A model generated the notes under the pieces. That model was given only the letters and a program-made list of their open reading frames with translations, did no database searches and was not told the origin of the DNA. A stretch of DNA of 12,731 nt from an uncultured Oscillospiraceae bacterium (GTDB taxonomy: Bacteria > Bacillota > Clostridia > Oscillospirales > Oscillospiraceae): contig CAKTXB010000037.1 of the NCBI GenBank assembly GCA_934630555.1, positions 1 through 12,731 of the forward strand, read 5' to 3'. Positions 6,386 through 12,731 of this stretch are shown piece after piece. Numbering within the stretch: position 1 is the stretch's first letter; each line of letters opens with the position of its first letter. A program made the translations under genes and the position numbers.

Positions 6386-7575
6386 AAAAACGCATTTTCT
6401 CTCTCCTGCTCGCATGCACGCTGGTGCTGCTGGCGCTGCCCATGACGGCCAGTGCAGCCAAGAATGAGATCACCGTCTATAACTGGGGCCAGTACATCTC
6501 CGACGGCACGGACGACTCTCTGGATGTCATCGCCGCGTTTGAAGAAGAGACCGGCATTCAGGTCAACTACATCACGTTCGACTCGAACGAGAGCATGTAT
6601 ACAAAGCTCAAAACCGGCGGCGCCAGCTACGACGTCATCATTCCGTCGGACTATATGATCGGTAAGCTCATCGAAGAAGATATGCTCGAGCCGCTGGACT
6701 TTTCCAACATTCCAAACTACGCGTATATCGACGAAGCGTTCCGCGATCAGGCGTATGACCCGGACAACACCTATTCCGTGCCCTACACGTGGGGCACCGT
6801 GGGCCTTATTTACAACCGCCAGTATGTTTCCGACGAGGACGCGCAGAGCTGGAGCTGCCTGTGGAACTCCAAGTACGCGGGCAAGATCCTGATGTTCGAC
6901 AACCCGCGCGACGCGTTCGCCATTGCCGAGTCGCTGCTGGGCTACAGCCTGAATACGACCGATGCGGCGTCGCTCCGCCAGTGTGCCGATCTGCTGGCAC
7001 AGCAAAAGCCGGTGCTGCAGGCCTATGTTATGGATCAGATCTTCGATAAGATGCAGCGCGGCGAGGCCTGGGCTGCCCCCTACTACGCGGGCGACTACCT
7101 GACCATGGTCGAGGAAAACCCCGACCTCGGCTTCAGTCACCCGCAGGAGGGCTTCAACATCTTCATCGACGCCATGTGCATCCCGAAGGGCTGCCAGAAT
7201 AAAGCCGGAGCCGAGGCATTTATCAACTTCCTCTGCCGCCCGGATGTATCTGCCGCCAATCTGGACTACATCGGCTACTCCACGCCAGAAACGGCCGCCA
7301 AGGAGTACATGGATGAAGAAGTCATCGAAAGTCCTGTGGCCTATCCGGATGATGAAACCATCGCGCGCAGCGAGAGCTTCTCCTCCCTGCCCACCAGCAC
7401 GACCCAGACTATGAACGACCTGTGGCTCACGGTCAAGACCGCCGGTGCGAATACCACGCTGTATCTCGTGCTGACGCTGGCCGCTGTGGCGCTCGTGATC
7501 GTATTCTTTATCCTGAAAAACGTGCACCGCCGCCGCAAGATCGCCCAGCGCTGCCGCAAGTGGAAAGAAGCTTAA
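6382..7575 (+). CDS. potD: Polyamine-binding protein PotD with C-terminal membrane anchor
   Basis: This 397-residue extracellular solute-binding protein delivers polyamine to PotBC. A Sec signal (MKKRIFSLLLACTLVLLALP, then a likely cleavage after TASA around residue 25) precedes the binding domain. The binding domain includes ITVYNWGQYIS (30-40), SMYTKLKTGGASYDVIIPS (71-89) and YSVPYTWGTVGLIYN (131-145), all typical of PotD/PotF. Oddly, no convincing lipobox is present: Cys12 in LLAC is too close to the N-terminus for a normal lipoprotein signal. Instead a hydrophobic segment at about 359-378 is followed by a basic tail (KNVHRRRKIAQRCRKWKEA), which fits a C-terminal anchor with the tail in the cytoplasm. 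GGGAGG lies 8 nt before the ATG, and the start overlaps the potC stop as ATGA. It is the last gene of the operon, followed at once by a terminator. Confidence 0.93.
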   Translation: MKKRIFSLLLACTLVLLALPMTASAAKNEITVYNWGQYISDGTDDSLDVIAAFEEETGIQVNYITFDSNESMYTKLKTGGASYDVIIPSDYMIGKLIEEDMLEPLDFSNIPNYAYIDEAFRDQAYDPDNTYSVPYTWGTVGLIYNRQYVSDEDAQSWSCLWNSKYAGKILMFDNPRDAFAIAESLLGYSLNTTDAASLRQCADLLAQQKPVLQAYVMDQIFDKMQRGEAWAAPYYAGDYLTMVEENPDLGFSHPQEGFNIFIDAMCIPKGCQNKAGAEAFINFLCRPDVSAANLDYIGYSTPETAAKEYMDEEVIESPVAYPDDETIARSESFSSLPTSTTQTMNDLWLTVKTAGANTTLYLVLTLAAVALVIVFFILKNVHRRRKIAQRCRKWKEA

Positions 7576-7617
7576 AAAAATACGCCGTGGCTGCAAACCA
7601 GCCACGGCGCGTTTTTA
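7574..7617. terminator. bidirectional terminator between potD and the PAP2 gene
   Basis: A perfect 11-bp stem, CGCCGTGGCTG (7583-7593) with CAGCCACGGCG (7599-7609), has a CAAAC loop. TTTTT follows at 7612-7616 on the plus strand, and a run of seven T follows on the minus strand (from the A-tract 7574-7580). It serves both convergent genes. The PAP2 gene stop codon (7615-7617) lies within the plus-strand T-run and the potD stop codon touches the other side. Confidence 0.92.
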
Positions 7618-8568
7618 TTCTTCTTCCTGCTGCCTCGGCATCACAGCCTGCAGCGGGCTCTCGCGCACGGCAAGGAAATTCCACAGCGCGTTAAAAAAGC
7701 GCTTGTTAAAGTAGAACAGCCACACGCCAAGCACCGCCATGCCCAGAAACACGAGCGTCGCCATGGTCACGTCCGTTAAAAAATGCGCGCCCATGCAGAT
7801 GCGGCTGACAGCCACCAGCAGCGTCCACGCAGCCCCTGGCAGGAAGCAGCGCAGCGTCTTGCCGCGCAGGCGCTTGTTGAGCGTCGGCAGCAGCGCTGTC
7901 AACATGGCGCACGCCGCGCACGCCGTGTGGCCTGACGGGAACGAGCGGAATTCATCGCTTGAAACGCCCTCGGCCATGAGCTGCCGCTTGAGCGTGCCGC
8001 CTGCTTTCCACCACGGGGTAAAGTAGCTTTCGTTGCCCGTCTGCACGATCAGGCGCATCCGCGCCCTGCCCCAGGGAATTTTAATGATGTTGATGAGCAG
8101 CGCCGTGCCGATCGCCACAAACGCGATCGTCAGTGCAAAGCGCAGCACGGTCTTTGTAGATGTCTGCCGCGTAAACAGTACCAGCAGCACACTGCAAAGC
8201 ACTGTTGTAAACAGCGTCACCAGCAGCGCTGCCCACACTGGCAGCTGCGCCACATTGTCTGTCGCCTCGTGTACGTTCATTACAATACCAAACAGCACCA
8301 ATGCGCCGCCGCAGAAGGCCAGCAGCGTGCTCCAGCCGCGGCTGATCTGCTCCCGCCGCACCAGCAGCAAAACGCCCGCGCAGCTCACAGCCAAAAACGC
8401 CGGCTGCTCGCCAAACGCAGCAAAAAATTGTCCAAAGCTGCTCTCATGCCCCGGGTACAGCGCCTTGGAGATGGCGAGGTCCAAGAACGACCCCGCGATC
8501 ATCAGCGCCAGCAGCGCCGCAGCCAGCACGCGCGCATAGCGCAGATATGTTTTCTTAAATTGTTTCAT
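7615..8568 (-). CDS. PAP2-family membrane phosphatase
   Basis: This 317-residue integral membrane protein of the PAP2/undecaprenyl-pyrophosphate phosphatase-like superfamily hydrolyses lipid phosphates or pyrophosphates. The three signature blocks are present: KIPWGRAR at 163-170 (motif 1, KxxxxxRx type with GRAR in place of GRPR), FPSGHT at 210-215 (motif 2) and SRICMGAHFLTDV at 255-267 (motif 3 with His262 and Asp266). Several hydrophobic segments surround them (about 12-34, 56-70, 82-98, 111-133, 142-162, 244-258, 270-288). The substrate cannot be told from the sequence; bactoprenyl pyrophosphate or phosphatidic acid are the usual ones. GAGG lies 8 nt before the ATG. It has its own promoter (8606-8634), divergent from the fliB-like gene, and shares a terminator with potD. 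Confidence 0.9.
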   Translation of the reverse strand: MKQFKKTYLRYARVLAAALLALMIAGSFLDLAISKALYPGHESSFGQFFAAFGEQPAFLAVSCAGVLLLVRREQISRGWSTLLAFCGGALVLFGIVMNVHEATDNVAQLPVWAALLVTLFTTVLCSVLLVLFTRQTSTKTVLRFALTIAFVAIGTALLINIIKIPWGRARMRLIVQTGNESYFTPWWKAGGTLKRQLMAEGVSSDEFRSFPSGHTACAACAMLTALLPTLNKRLRGKTLRCFLPGAAWTLLVAVSRICMGAHFLTDVTMATLVFLGMAVLGVWLFYFNKRFFNALWNFLAVRESPLQAVMPRQQEEE

Positions 8569-8605
8569 ATTACATCCTCATTCGGCGAATTTCAAATCCT
8601 TTAGC

Positions 8606-8634
8606 AGTATAGCATATCCCGCCGTAAATAGCAA
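8606..8634 (-). promoter_or_regulatory. promoter for the PAP2 phosphatase gene
   Basis: On the minus strand, TTGCTA (plus-strand 8629-8634) and TATACT (8606-8611) are 17 nt apart. The start should lie near 8599, giving a leader of about 30 nt. Its -35 box directly touches the -35 box of the divergent promoter. Confidence 0.7.
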
Positions 8635-8663
8635 TTGACGAATCGCCGCACATTTAGTATGAT
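8635..8663 (+). promoter_or_regulatory. promoter for the fliB-like/DUF89 operon
   Basis: TTGACG (8635-8640) and TATGAT (8658-8663) are separated by exactly 17 nt, each matching consensus in five of six positions. The start should be near 8670, about 26 nt before the ATG at 8696. Confidence 0.8.
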
Positions 8664-8695
8664 GAGCGGAAAGCAACTGGAAGAGGCGTATTGCA

Positions 8696-9778
8696 ATGAA
8701 GCGCATTTACCCGGATCATTATCACGATTTTCACTGCCTGGCCGGGCAGTGCCCCGACACGTGCTGCAAAGGCTGGCAGATCATCATTGACCCCGACACA
8801 CTGACCTGGTACCGCCAGCTGGACGGCGAGCTGGGCCAGCGTGTACGCGCGTGCCTGATCGAAGAAGACGGCGAAGTACGTTTTGGCGAAACGGACGGCC
8901 GCTGCACCCTGCTCACGCCGGATGGTCTGTGCGCGCTGCAGTGCGCCTATGGTGAACAGGCGCTGTGCAAGACCTGTGCCAGCCACCCGCGTTTTATCGA
9001 GCAGTATGGTGCGACTGAAGAATACACTTTGTCCATTTCCTGCCCCGAGGCCGCACGCCTGCTGTTGGCACGCAGCACGCCCGTCACATTCCTGCATGAT
9101 ACAGACAGCCGCCTGCCGGACGGTTATAACACGCTTGACCCTGACTTATACCATGCGCTGGACACAGCGCGGGAGTTTGTCATCCGCCTGTGTCAGGACA
9201 GCCGTTTTTCTCTGTGCGACCGTATGAGTGTGCTGCTGCTGTTTGCAAAGCGAATGCAGGCGCTCATCGACGATGGCGCGCTTTCGCACGCCCCAGCACT
9301 TCTCACGCAATTCTCGTCTGACGCGTATCTGCACCGGCAGCGCGTACGCCTGGCCCGGATGCGCGGACACAGCGGCACGTTTTTGCCTTTGTGGCTGCTG
9401 CTGCGCAATATGGAGCATCTGACCGTCGCCTTTCCACCGCTGCTGGAAGCCGCGCTGCACGCACAGCCGGAGCGCGCTTTCTGGGAGGGCATGCATACGC
9501 AAAGTCTTGAAAACCTGCTGGTCTATTTCCTGTTCCGCTATTTTAAAAAGGCTGTGAATGACAATAAGCTCCTGCCGCGTGTCAGTGCATGTGTGTTCCA
9601 TCTGCTCAGCATCCGGCAGCTGTATTTTGCCCAGCCAGAGCGCACACAGGACGCACTGATTCGTCTTTGCAGCCTGTATTCCAAGGAAGTTGAGCATTCG
9701 GAGGACAATATGGCGCTGCTCCTGCGCGCCCTTGCGCGCCGCACGCCCAGCACCCGTGCGCTGCTTTCCATCTTGTGA
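8696..9778 (+). CDS. FliB-like protein (annotated flagellin lysine-N-methylase family; CxxCC metal-binding)
   Basis: This 360-residue protein shows the N-terminal cysteine signature of the FliB/lysine-N-methylase family: C14, C19, C23, C24 in HCLAGQCPDTCCKGWQIIID. A second group follows with C70, C79, C83, C91, C94 (including YGEQALCKTCASHPR) and C116. Such clusters probably bind iron or zinc, possibly an Fe-S cluster. The C-terminal two thirds is helical-looking and has no motif I recognise. FliB methylates flagellin lysines in Salmonella, but no flagellar gene is in this window, so the target here is open. GGAAGAGG ends 9 nt before the ATG. The gene heads a two-gene operon, with 16 nt separating it from the DUF89 gene. 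Confidence 0.8.
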   Translation: MKRIYPDHYHDFHCLAGQCPDTCCKGWQIIIDPDTLTWYRQLDGELGQRVRACLIEEDGEVRFGETDGRCTLLTPDGLCALQCAYGEQALCKTCASHPRFIEQYGATEEYTLSISCPEAARLLLARSTPVTFLHDTDSRLPDGYNTLDPDLYHALDTAREFVIRLCQDSRFSLCDRMSVLLLFAKRMQALIDDGALSHAPALLTQFSSDAYLHRQRVRLARMRGHSGTFLPLWLLLRNMEHLTVAFPPLLEAALHAQPERAFWEGMHTQSLENLLVYFLFRYFKKAVNDNKLLPRVSACVFHLLSIRQLYFAQPERTQDALIRLCSLYSKEVEHSEDNMALLLRALARRTPSTRALLSIL

Positions 9779-9794
9779 TTTTGGAGGTCGTATC

Positions 9795-10676
9795 ATGCAA
9801 TTTGACGCTCACTGCATCGCCTGTCTGGTTCAGCGCCAGTACGGCTTTACATCCAAAGCTCCCAATGACGCCGCATCGCGCGCGTTTATGAAGGACATTC
9901 TCCAGACCATCCTTGACGCACCGGACGGTGTGTCTGCGCCCTATCTTGTTCCCGGTTTTGCTGCTGCGGCCAAGAAGCATTTTGGCGTTGCGGATGCCTA
10001 CGCCGACATCAAACGCCAGTCCAATGAACGCGTATTGGCCATGCTCCCGCGCATCCGCGCCATGGTAGACGCGGCAGACGACCCGCTGGAGTTGGCCGTC
10101 AAATTCTCACGCACCGGCAATTTTCTTGACTTTGCCGTCCTGCCGCGTGAGAAGATCGACGCGGAGCTGGAGGCTGCTGTCGCGCAAACGCCCGTGCAGC
10201 CGCTGGACAAGGCTGAATATGCCGCGCTGCAGCGCGACCTCGAAACCGCCCGTTCCATGCTCATTCTCGGCGACAATGCCGGAGAGATCGCATTTGACCG
10301 CGTTCTGGTAGAGCAGCTGCAAAAGCAGTTCCCTGACCTGACGGTGCAATACGTCGTGCGCGGCGGTAACGCTCAGAATGACGCTACGCGGGAGGACGCC
10401 CACGCTGTTGGCATGGATCAGCTTGTAAACATTCTCGACAATGGCAGCACCATTCCCGGCACAGAGCTTGCTTATTGCGGACAGCCGCTGCTGGACGCTA
10501 TCAAAACAGCCGATATTCTTCTTGCCAAAGGCCAGGCCAATTTTGAGTCGCTGCTCGGCTGCGGCCATAATGTCTATTATCTGTTCCTGTGTAAATGCCA
10601 GCGTCTGAGCCGGCTTCTGCACCAACCGCTCATGCAGGGGATGCTGCTGAACGACCGCCGCATTCAGCTTGGGTGA
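9795..10676 (+). CDS. DUF89/ARMT1-like damage-control phosphatase family protein
   Basis: The 293-residue product fits the DUF89 family, metal-dependent enzymes proposed to dephosphorylate damaged or overflow phosphometabolites. Visible motifs are an N-terminal CIAC (7-10), as in many archaeal and bacterial members, and SRTGNFLDF (105-113). LGDNAGEIAFDRVLVEQL starts at 158 with metal-ligand candidates Asp160 and Asn161. RGGNAQNDAT (189-198), IPGT (220-223) and KGQANFESL (245-253) follow. The ATG at 9795 is chosen because GGAGG lies about 8 nt upstream (9783-9787) and the Cys motif begins right after it; the earlier in-frame ATG at 9690 is inside the fliB-like gene. The substrate is unknown. 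It is the second gene of the operon and is followed by a terminator. Confidence 0.87.
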   Translation: MQFDAHCIACLVQRQYGFTSKAPNDAASRAFMKDILQTILDAPDGVSAPYLVPGFAAAAKKHFGVADAYADIKRQSNERVLAMLPRIRAMVDAADDPLELAVKFSRTGNFLDFAVLPREKIDAELEAAVAQTPVQPLDKAEYAALQRDLETARSMLILGDNAGEIAFDRVLVEQLQKQFPDLTVQYVVRGGNAQNDATREDAHAVGMDQLVNILDNGSTIPGTELAYCGQPLLDAIKTADILLAKGQANFESLLGCGHNVYYLFLCKCQRLSRLLHQPLMQGMLLNDRRIQLG

Positions 10677-10693
10677 CCTGCACAAAAAACAAG

Positions 10694-10738
10694 TGCCGCA
10701 TCTCTGCCGTATTTGGCAGAAATGCGGCCTTGATTTTA
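10694..10738 (+). terminator. intrinsic terminator after the DUF89 gene
   Basis: GCCGCAT (10695-10701) pairs with ATGCGGC (10722-10728). Inside, after one mismatch, TCTGCC pairs with GGCAGA. A broken T-tract (TTGATTTTA) follows. That tract also supplies the -35 box of the next promoter. Confidence 0.75.
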
Positions 10739-10758
10739 TGCCATGTTTTCTATAAAAT
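10730..10758 (+). promoter_or_regulatory. promoter of the marR-ABC exporter operon
   Basis: TTGATT (10730-10735) and TAAAAT (10753-10758) are 17 nt apart; TATAAA at 10751-10756 overlaps the same -10 region. The -35 lies in the T-tract of the preceding terminator. The start is expected near 10765, inside the first operator-like palindrome. Confidence 0.6.
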
Positions 10759-10772
10759 GTAGCTTGCTGCAT
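10757..10772. promoter_or_regulatory. operator-like palindrome 1 (MarR site)
   Basis: ATGTAGCTTGCTGCAT is a 16-bp inverted repeat with 7-bp arms, a 2-bp centre and one mismatched pair. It overlaps the end of the -10 box and the predicted transcription start, and resembles palindrome 2 downstream. It is probably an autorepression site for the adjacent MarR protein. Confidence 0.7.
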
Positions 10773-10776
10773 AAAT

Positions 10777-10792
10777 ACGTAGCTAGCTACAT
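10777..10792. promoter_or_regulatory. operator-like palindrome 2 (MarR site)
   Basis: ACGTAGCTAGCTACAT contains a perfect 12-bp palindrome, GTAGCTAGCTAC, and matches palindrome 1 in 13 of 16 positions. The two centres are 20 bp apart, about two helical turns, so two dimers could sit on the same face. It ends 2 nt before the AAGGAGG ribosome binding site. Confidence 0.75.
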
Positions 10793-10794
10793 AA

Positions 10795-10801
10795 AAGGAG
10801 G
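10795..10801 (+). promoter_or_regulatory. ribosome binding site that fixes the TTG start of marR
   Basis: AAGGAGG is placed 7 nt before TTG 10809. The upstream in-frame ATG at 10743 precedes both operators and lies upstream of the predicted transcription start, so it cannot be used from this promoter. Confidence 0.85.
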
Positions 10802-10808
10802 AGACGCC

Positions 10809-11297
10809 TTGGATTCTTCCACGCAGATCGGCCCGCTGCTACGCACGCTGCATCTGGCCATCCGTCAACACATTGACCGTAAAGTCGCCACGCTGGACCT
10901 CACCAGCATACAATCCTTTGTGCTGCGCTATCTGTCTGAGCATCAGGACAGCGTCGTCTATCCTAAGGATATTGAAAAACGATTTCATCTGACGCATCCG
11001 ACCGTATCCGGTATTTTGCAGCGGCTTGAAGCACGGGATTTCATTTCCATTCTCCCTGACCCCGTTGACCGCCGCTGTCACCGCATCGCGCTCACGCAAA
11101 AGGGGCTGCAGTGCCAGCAGGACATTCAGGCGCACGTGGACGCCATGGAGGCCGCCATGGTACGCGGCCTGAGCACTGCGGAGCAGCAGACGCTGCGCCG
11201 CCTGCTTGGTCGTCTGATGGACAATATGAATCATCTTGAACGATTGGAGGAAGTACCCCATGATCAAACGCATTGCTGCCAGCATCCGGGAATATAA
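10809..11297 (+). CDS. MarR-family transcriptional regulator (TTG start)
   Basis: The product has 162 residues if begun at TTG 10809. A winged helix-turn-helix lies at about 32-95: LTSIQSFVLRYL, the recognition region LTHPTVSGILQRLEARDFI (61-79), and the wing DPVDRRCHRIALTQKG (84-99). Flanking helices provide the dimer interface. MarR proteins usually repress neighbouring efflux genes and release DNA when a ligand binds. Two matching palindromes in its own promoter/leader support autoregulation and control of the downstream exporter. Its last 38 nt overlap the ABC gene, giving a tail with the unusual string THCCQH; this tail may be only a by-product of the overlap. The ligand is unknown. Confidence 0.92.
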   Translation: MDSSTQIGPLLRTLHLAIRQHIDRKVATLDLTSIQSFVLRYLSEHQDSVVYPKDIEKRFHLTHPTVSGILQRLEARDFISILPDPVDRRCHRIALTQKGLQCQQDIQAHVDAMEAAMVRGLSTAEQQTLRRLLGRLMDNMNHLERLEEVPHDQTHCCQHPGI

Positions 11298-12731
11298 GCG
11301 CTCCACGCTTCTAACGCCGCTGTTCATGGTGGGAGAAGTCGCGTGCGAGTGCATCATTCCCCTGCTGACGGCGGACCTCATCAATTCCATTCAGGCCCGC
11401 TGCACAACAGCTGTCATCCTCGGTTACGGCTGGAAGCTGCTGCTCATTGCCATGTGCTCACTGGGCTTTGGCGCGCTGTCGGGCTGGTTTTGTGCCGACG
11501 CATCGGCAGGCCTTGCCAAAAATCTGCGGCATGACCTGTATTATAAGATCCAGAGCTTCAGCTTTTCCAACATTGACAAATTCTCCGCCTCGTCGCTCGT
11601 TACGCGCCTGACAACGGATATTTCCAACATCCAGAACGCATTCATGATGCTCATTCGCACCGCCGTGCGCGCGCCGATGATGCTCGTGTTTGCCGTGGTC
11701 ATGTCCGCGCGCGTGGGCAAGCAGCTCTCACTCGTATTTCTGGCCACCATCCCCATCCTGGGCATTGGCCTTGCGCTCATGATCCGCGCGGTCACGCCGC
11801 TGTTTAAGGCCGTGTTCAAAAAATACGACCGGCTCAATAACTCGGTACAGGAGAATATTCAGGCCATGCGCGTTGTCAAGAGTTTTGTGCGGGAGGACTA
11901 CGAGACTGAACGCTTTACCGCAGCGTCTGACGACGTGCGCAAAGACTTCCTGCAGGCTGAGAAAATTCTGGCCTGCAACACGCCGCTCATGCAGTTCTGC
12001 GTGTATCTGTCCATGATCCTCATTTCGTTCTTTGCCGCCAAGCTCATCATCGCCTCGCGCGGCACATACCTGAACGTGGGCAGCCTCACAAGCATGATCA
12101 CCTACTCCATGCAGATCCTCATGAGCCTTATGATGCTCTCCATGGTCTTTGTCATGGTCACCATGGCCTCGGCCTCGGCCAAGCGCGTTGTAGAGGTGCT
12201 GGATGAGGAAAGCACCCTGCAAAACCCGCCGCAGCCCATTGAAAATGTGGCGAACGGCTCTGTCGATTTTGACCACGTCAGCTTCAAATACTCCGCCCGA
12301 GCGGAGCGCAACGTGTTGGAGGACATTGACCTGCACATTCCCTCGGGTGCGACTGTCGGCATTCTCGGCGGCACAGGCTCGGCCAAGACCACGTTCATCC
12401 AGCTTATCTCGCGCCTGTATGACGCAACGGAAGGCACGGTACGCGTCGGCGGTATCGACGTACGGCGATACGACCTCGAAGCACTGCGCGACCAGGTGGC
12501 TGTGGTACTGCAAAAGAACATTCTCTTCTCCGGCACGATCCGGGAAAACCTCCGCTGGGGCGACCCGAACGCAACCGGGGAAGAAATGGTGCGCGCCTGC
12601 CAGCTGGCACAGGCTGATGAGTTCATTCAAGCCTTCCCTGACAAATATGACACCTATATTGAGCAAGGCGGTACCAACGTGTCCGGCGGCCAGAAGCAGC
12701 GGCTGTGCATTGCGCGGGCGCTGCTGAAAAA
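11260..12731 (+). CDS. ABC exporter, fused membrane-ATPase half (partial, runs off window)
   Basis: Some 490 residues are visible. A six-helix-type ABC exporter membrane domain (about 15-310; hydrophobic stretches near 16-40, 54-76, 135-178, 245-264 and 278-302) is followed by the ATPase domain from about 333. The ATPase has Walker A GGTGSAKT (370-377), Q-loop Gln418 and signature NVSGGQKQR (473-481); Walker B lies beyond the window edge. The P-loop has Ala where most ABC proteins have Gly, and the signature has Val for Leu; from memory, a non-Gly residue at that P-loop position is common in this clostridial branch. The ATG at 11260 has GGAGG ending 9 nt upstream and lies inside the marR 3' end. 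Homologues usually occur as pairs forming a heterodimer, so a second half-transporter is likely next. Drug, peptide or lipid export is plausible; the substrate is unknown. Confidence 0.93.
   Translation, partial: MIKRIAASIREYKRSTLLTPLFMVGEVACECIIPLLTADLINSIQARCTTAVILGYGWKLLLIAMCSLGFGALSGWFCADASAGLAKNLRHDLYYKIQSFSFSNIDKFSASSLVTRLTTDISNIQNAFMMLIRTAVRAPMMLVFAVVMSARVGKQLSLVFLATIPILGIGLALMIRAVTPLFKAVFKKYDRLNNSVQENIQAMRVVKSFVREDYETERFTAASDDVRKDFLQAEKILACNTPLMQFCVYLSMILISFFAAKLIIASRGTYLNVGSLTSMITYSMQILMSLMMLSMVFVMVTMASASAKRVVEVLDEESTLQNPPQPIENVANGSVDFDHVSFKYSARAERNVLEDIDLHIPSGATVGILGGTGSAKTTFIQLISRLYDATEGTVRVGGIDVRRYDLEALRDQVAVVLQKNILFSGTIRENLRWGDPNATGEEMVRACQLAQADEFIQAFPDKYDTYIEQGGTNVSGGQKQRLCIARALLK

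Noticed and set aside
5444..6415. Minus-strand open frame (323 codons) opposite potC
   Set aside because: The translation is a low-complexity run of E, H, R, N and Q typical of an antisense frame; potC on the other strand is unmistakable.
6262..7605. Long minus-strand open frame (447 codons) opposite potD
   Set aside because: It lies entirely antisense to potC/potD, which have clear family motifs, overlapping starts and ribosome binding sites. Its own product (rich in V, R, H, Q) has no recognisable motif. It is a GC-driven shadow.
10743..10808. ATG start for marR at 10743
   Set aside because: It would put the promoter -10 and both operators inside the coding sequence. TTG 10809 with AAGGAGG 7 nt upstream is better.
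12367..12393. GGTGSAKT P-loop as a sign of a dead ATPase
   Set aside because: The Lys-Thr and first two glycines remain. A non-Gly residue at this position is, from memory, usual in this clostridial exporter branch, so loss of activity is not supported.
11728..12666. Minus-strand open frame (312 codons) opposite the ABC exporter
   Set aside because: It is antisense to the ATPase domain with P-loop and signature motifs; no supporting start signal.

Overview
The window looks like chromosomal DNA of a Gram-positive anaerobe of the class Clostridia, probably Oscillospiraceae/Ruminococcaceae-like. This is inferred from the mid-50s GC, the strong AGGAGG-type ribosome binding sites, the yceD-rpmF pair, the clostridial type of FliB-like CxxCC protein, and a MarR regulator coupled to an ABC exporter half. 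No genome comparison was possible. I see no phage genes, insertion sequences, CRISPR array, tRNA or rRNA.

Left part (1-3416). The 3' end of an unidentified membrane-protein gene runs rightward to 98 and converges on der (GTPase Der, minus strand) across a strong hairpin. Upstream of der on the same strand are rpmF (ribosomal protein L32) and a DUF177/yceD gene, driven by a near-consensus promoter at 2322-2350. A clear intrinsic terminator lies between rpmF and der. An RluA-family pseudouridine synthase gene is transcribed divergently. This block is about ribosome and rRNA maturation.

Middle (3417-7617). A four-gene polyamine-type ABC importer operon, potA-potB-potC-potD, has every junction overlapping, and it ends in a strong bidirectional terminator. 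PotD carries an added C-terminal membrane anchor. In front of potA are a near-perfect promoter and an untranslated leader of about 135 nt. The leader is unusually structured: a 16-bp hairpin, a perfect 10-bp stem capped by GAAA, and a third hairpin whose loop can pair with upstream bases. This leader is the best candidate for an undescribed regulatory element here.

Right part (7615-12731). A PAP2-family membrane phosphatase gene (minus) is divergent from a two-gene operon encoding a FliB-like cysteine-rich protein and a DUF89/ARMT1-like protein. The two divergent promoters have directly abutting -35 boxes. After a terminator comes a MarR-type regulator starting at TTG, with two palindromic operator-like sites in its promoter/leader. 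It overlaps the first half of an ABC exporter gene that runs off the end of the window; the partner subunit probably lies just beyond.

No gene-free stretch exceeds 300 bases. The larger intergenic regions (2290-2462, 3417-3625, 8569-8695, 10677-10808) all hold recognisable promoters.
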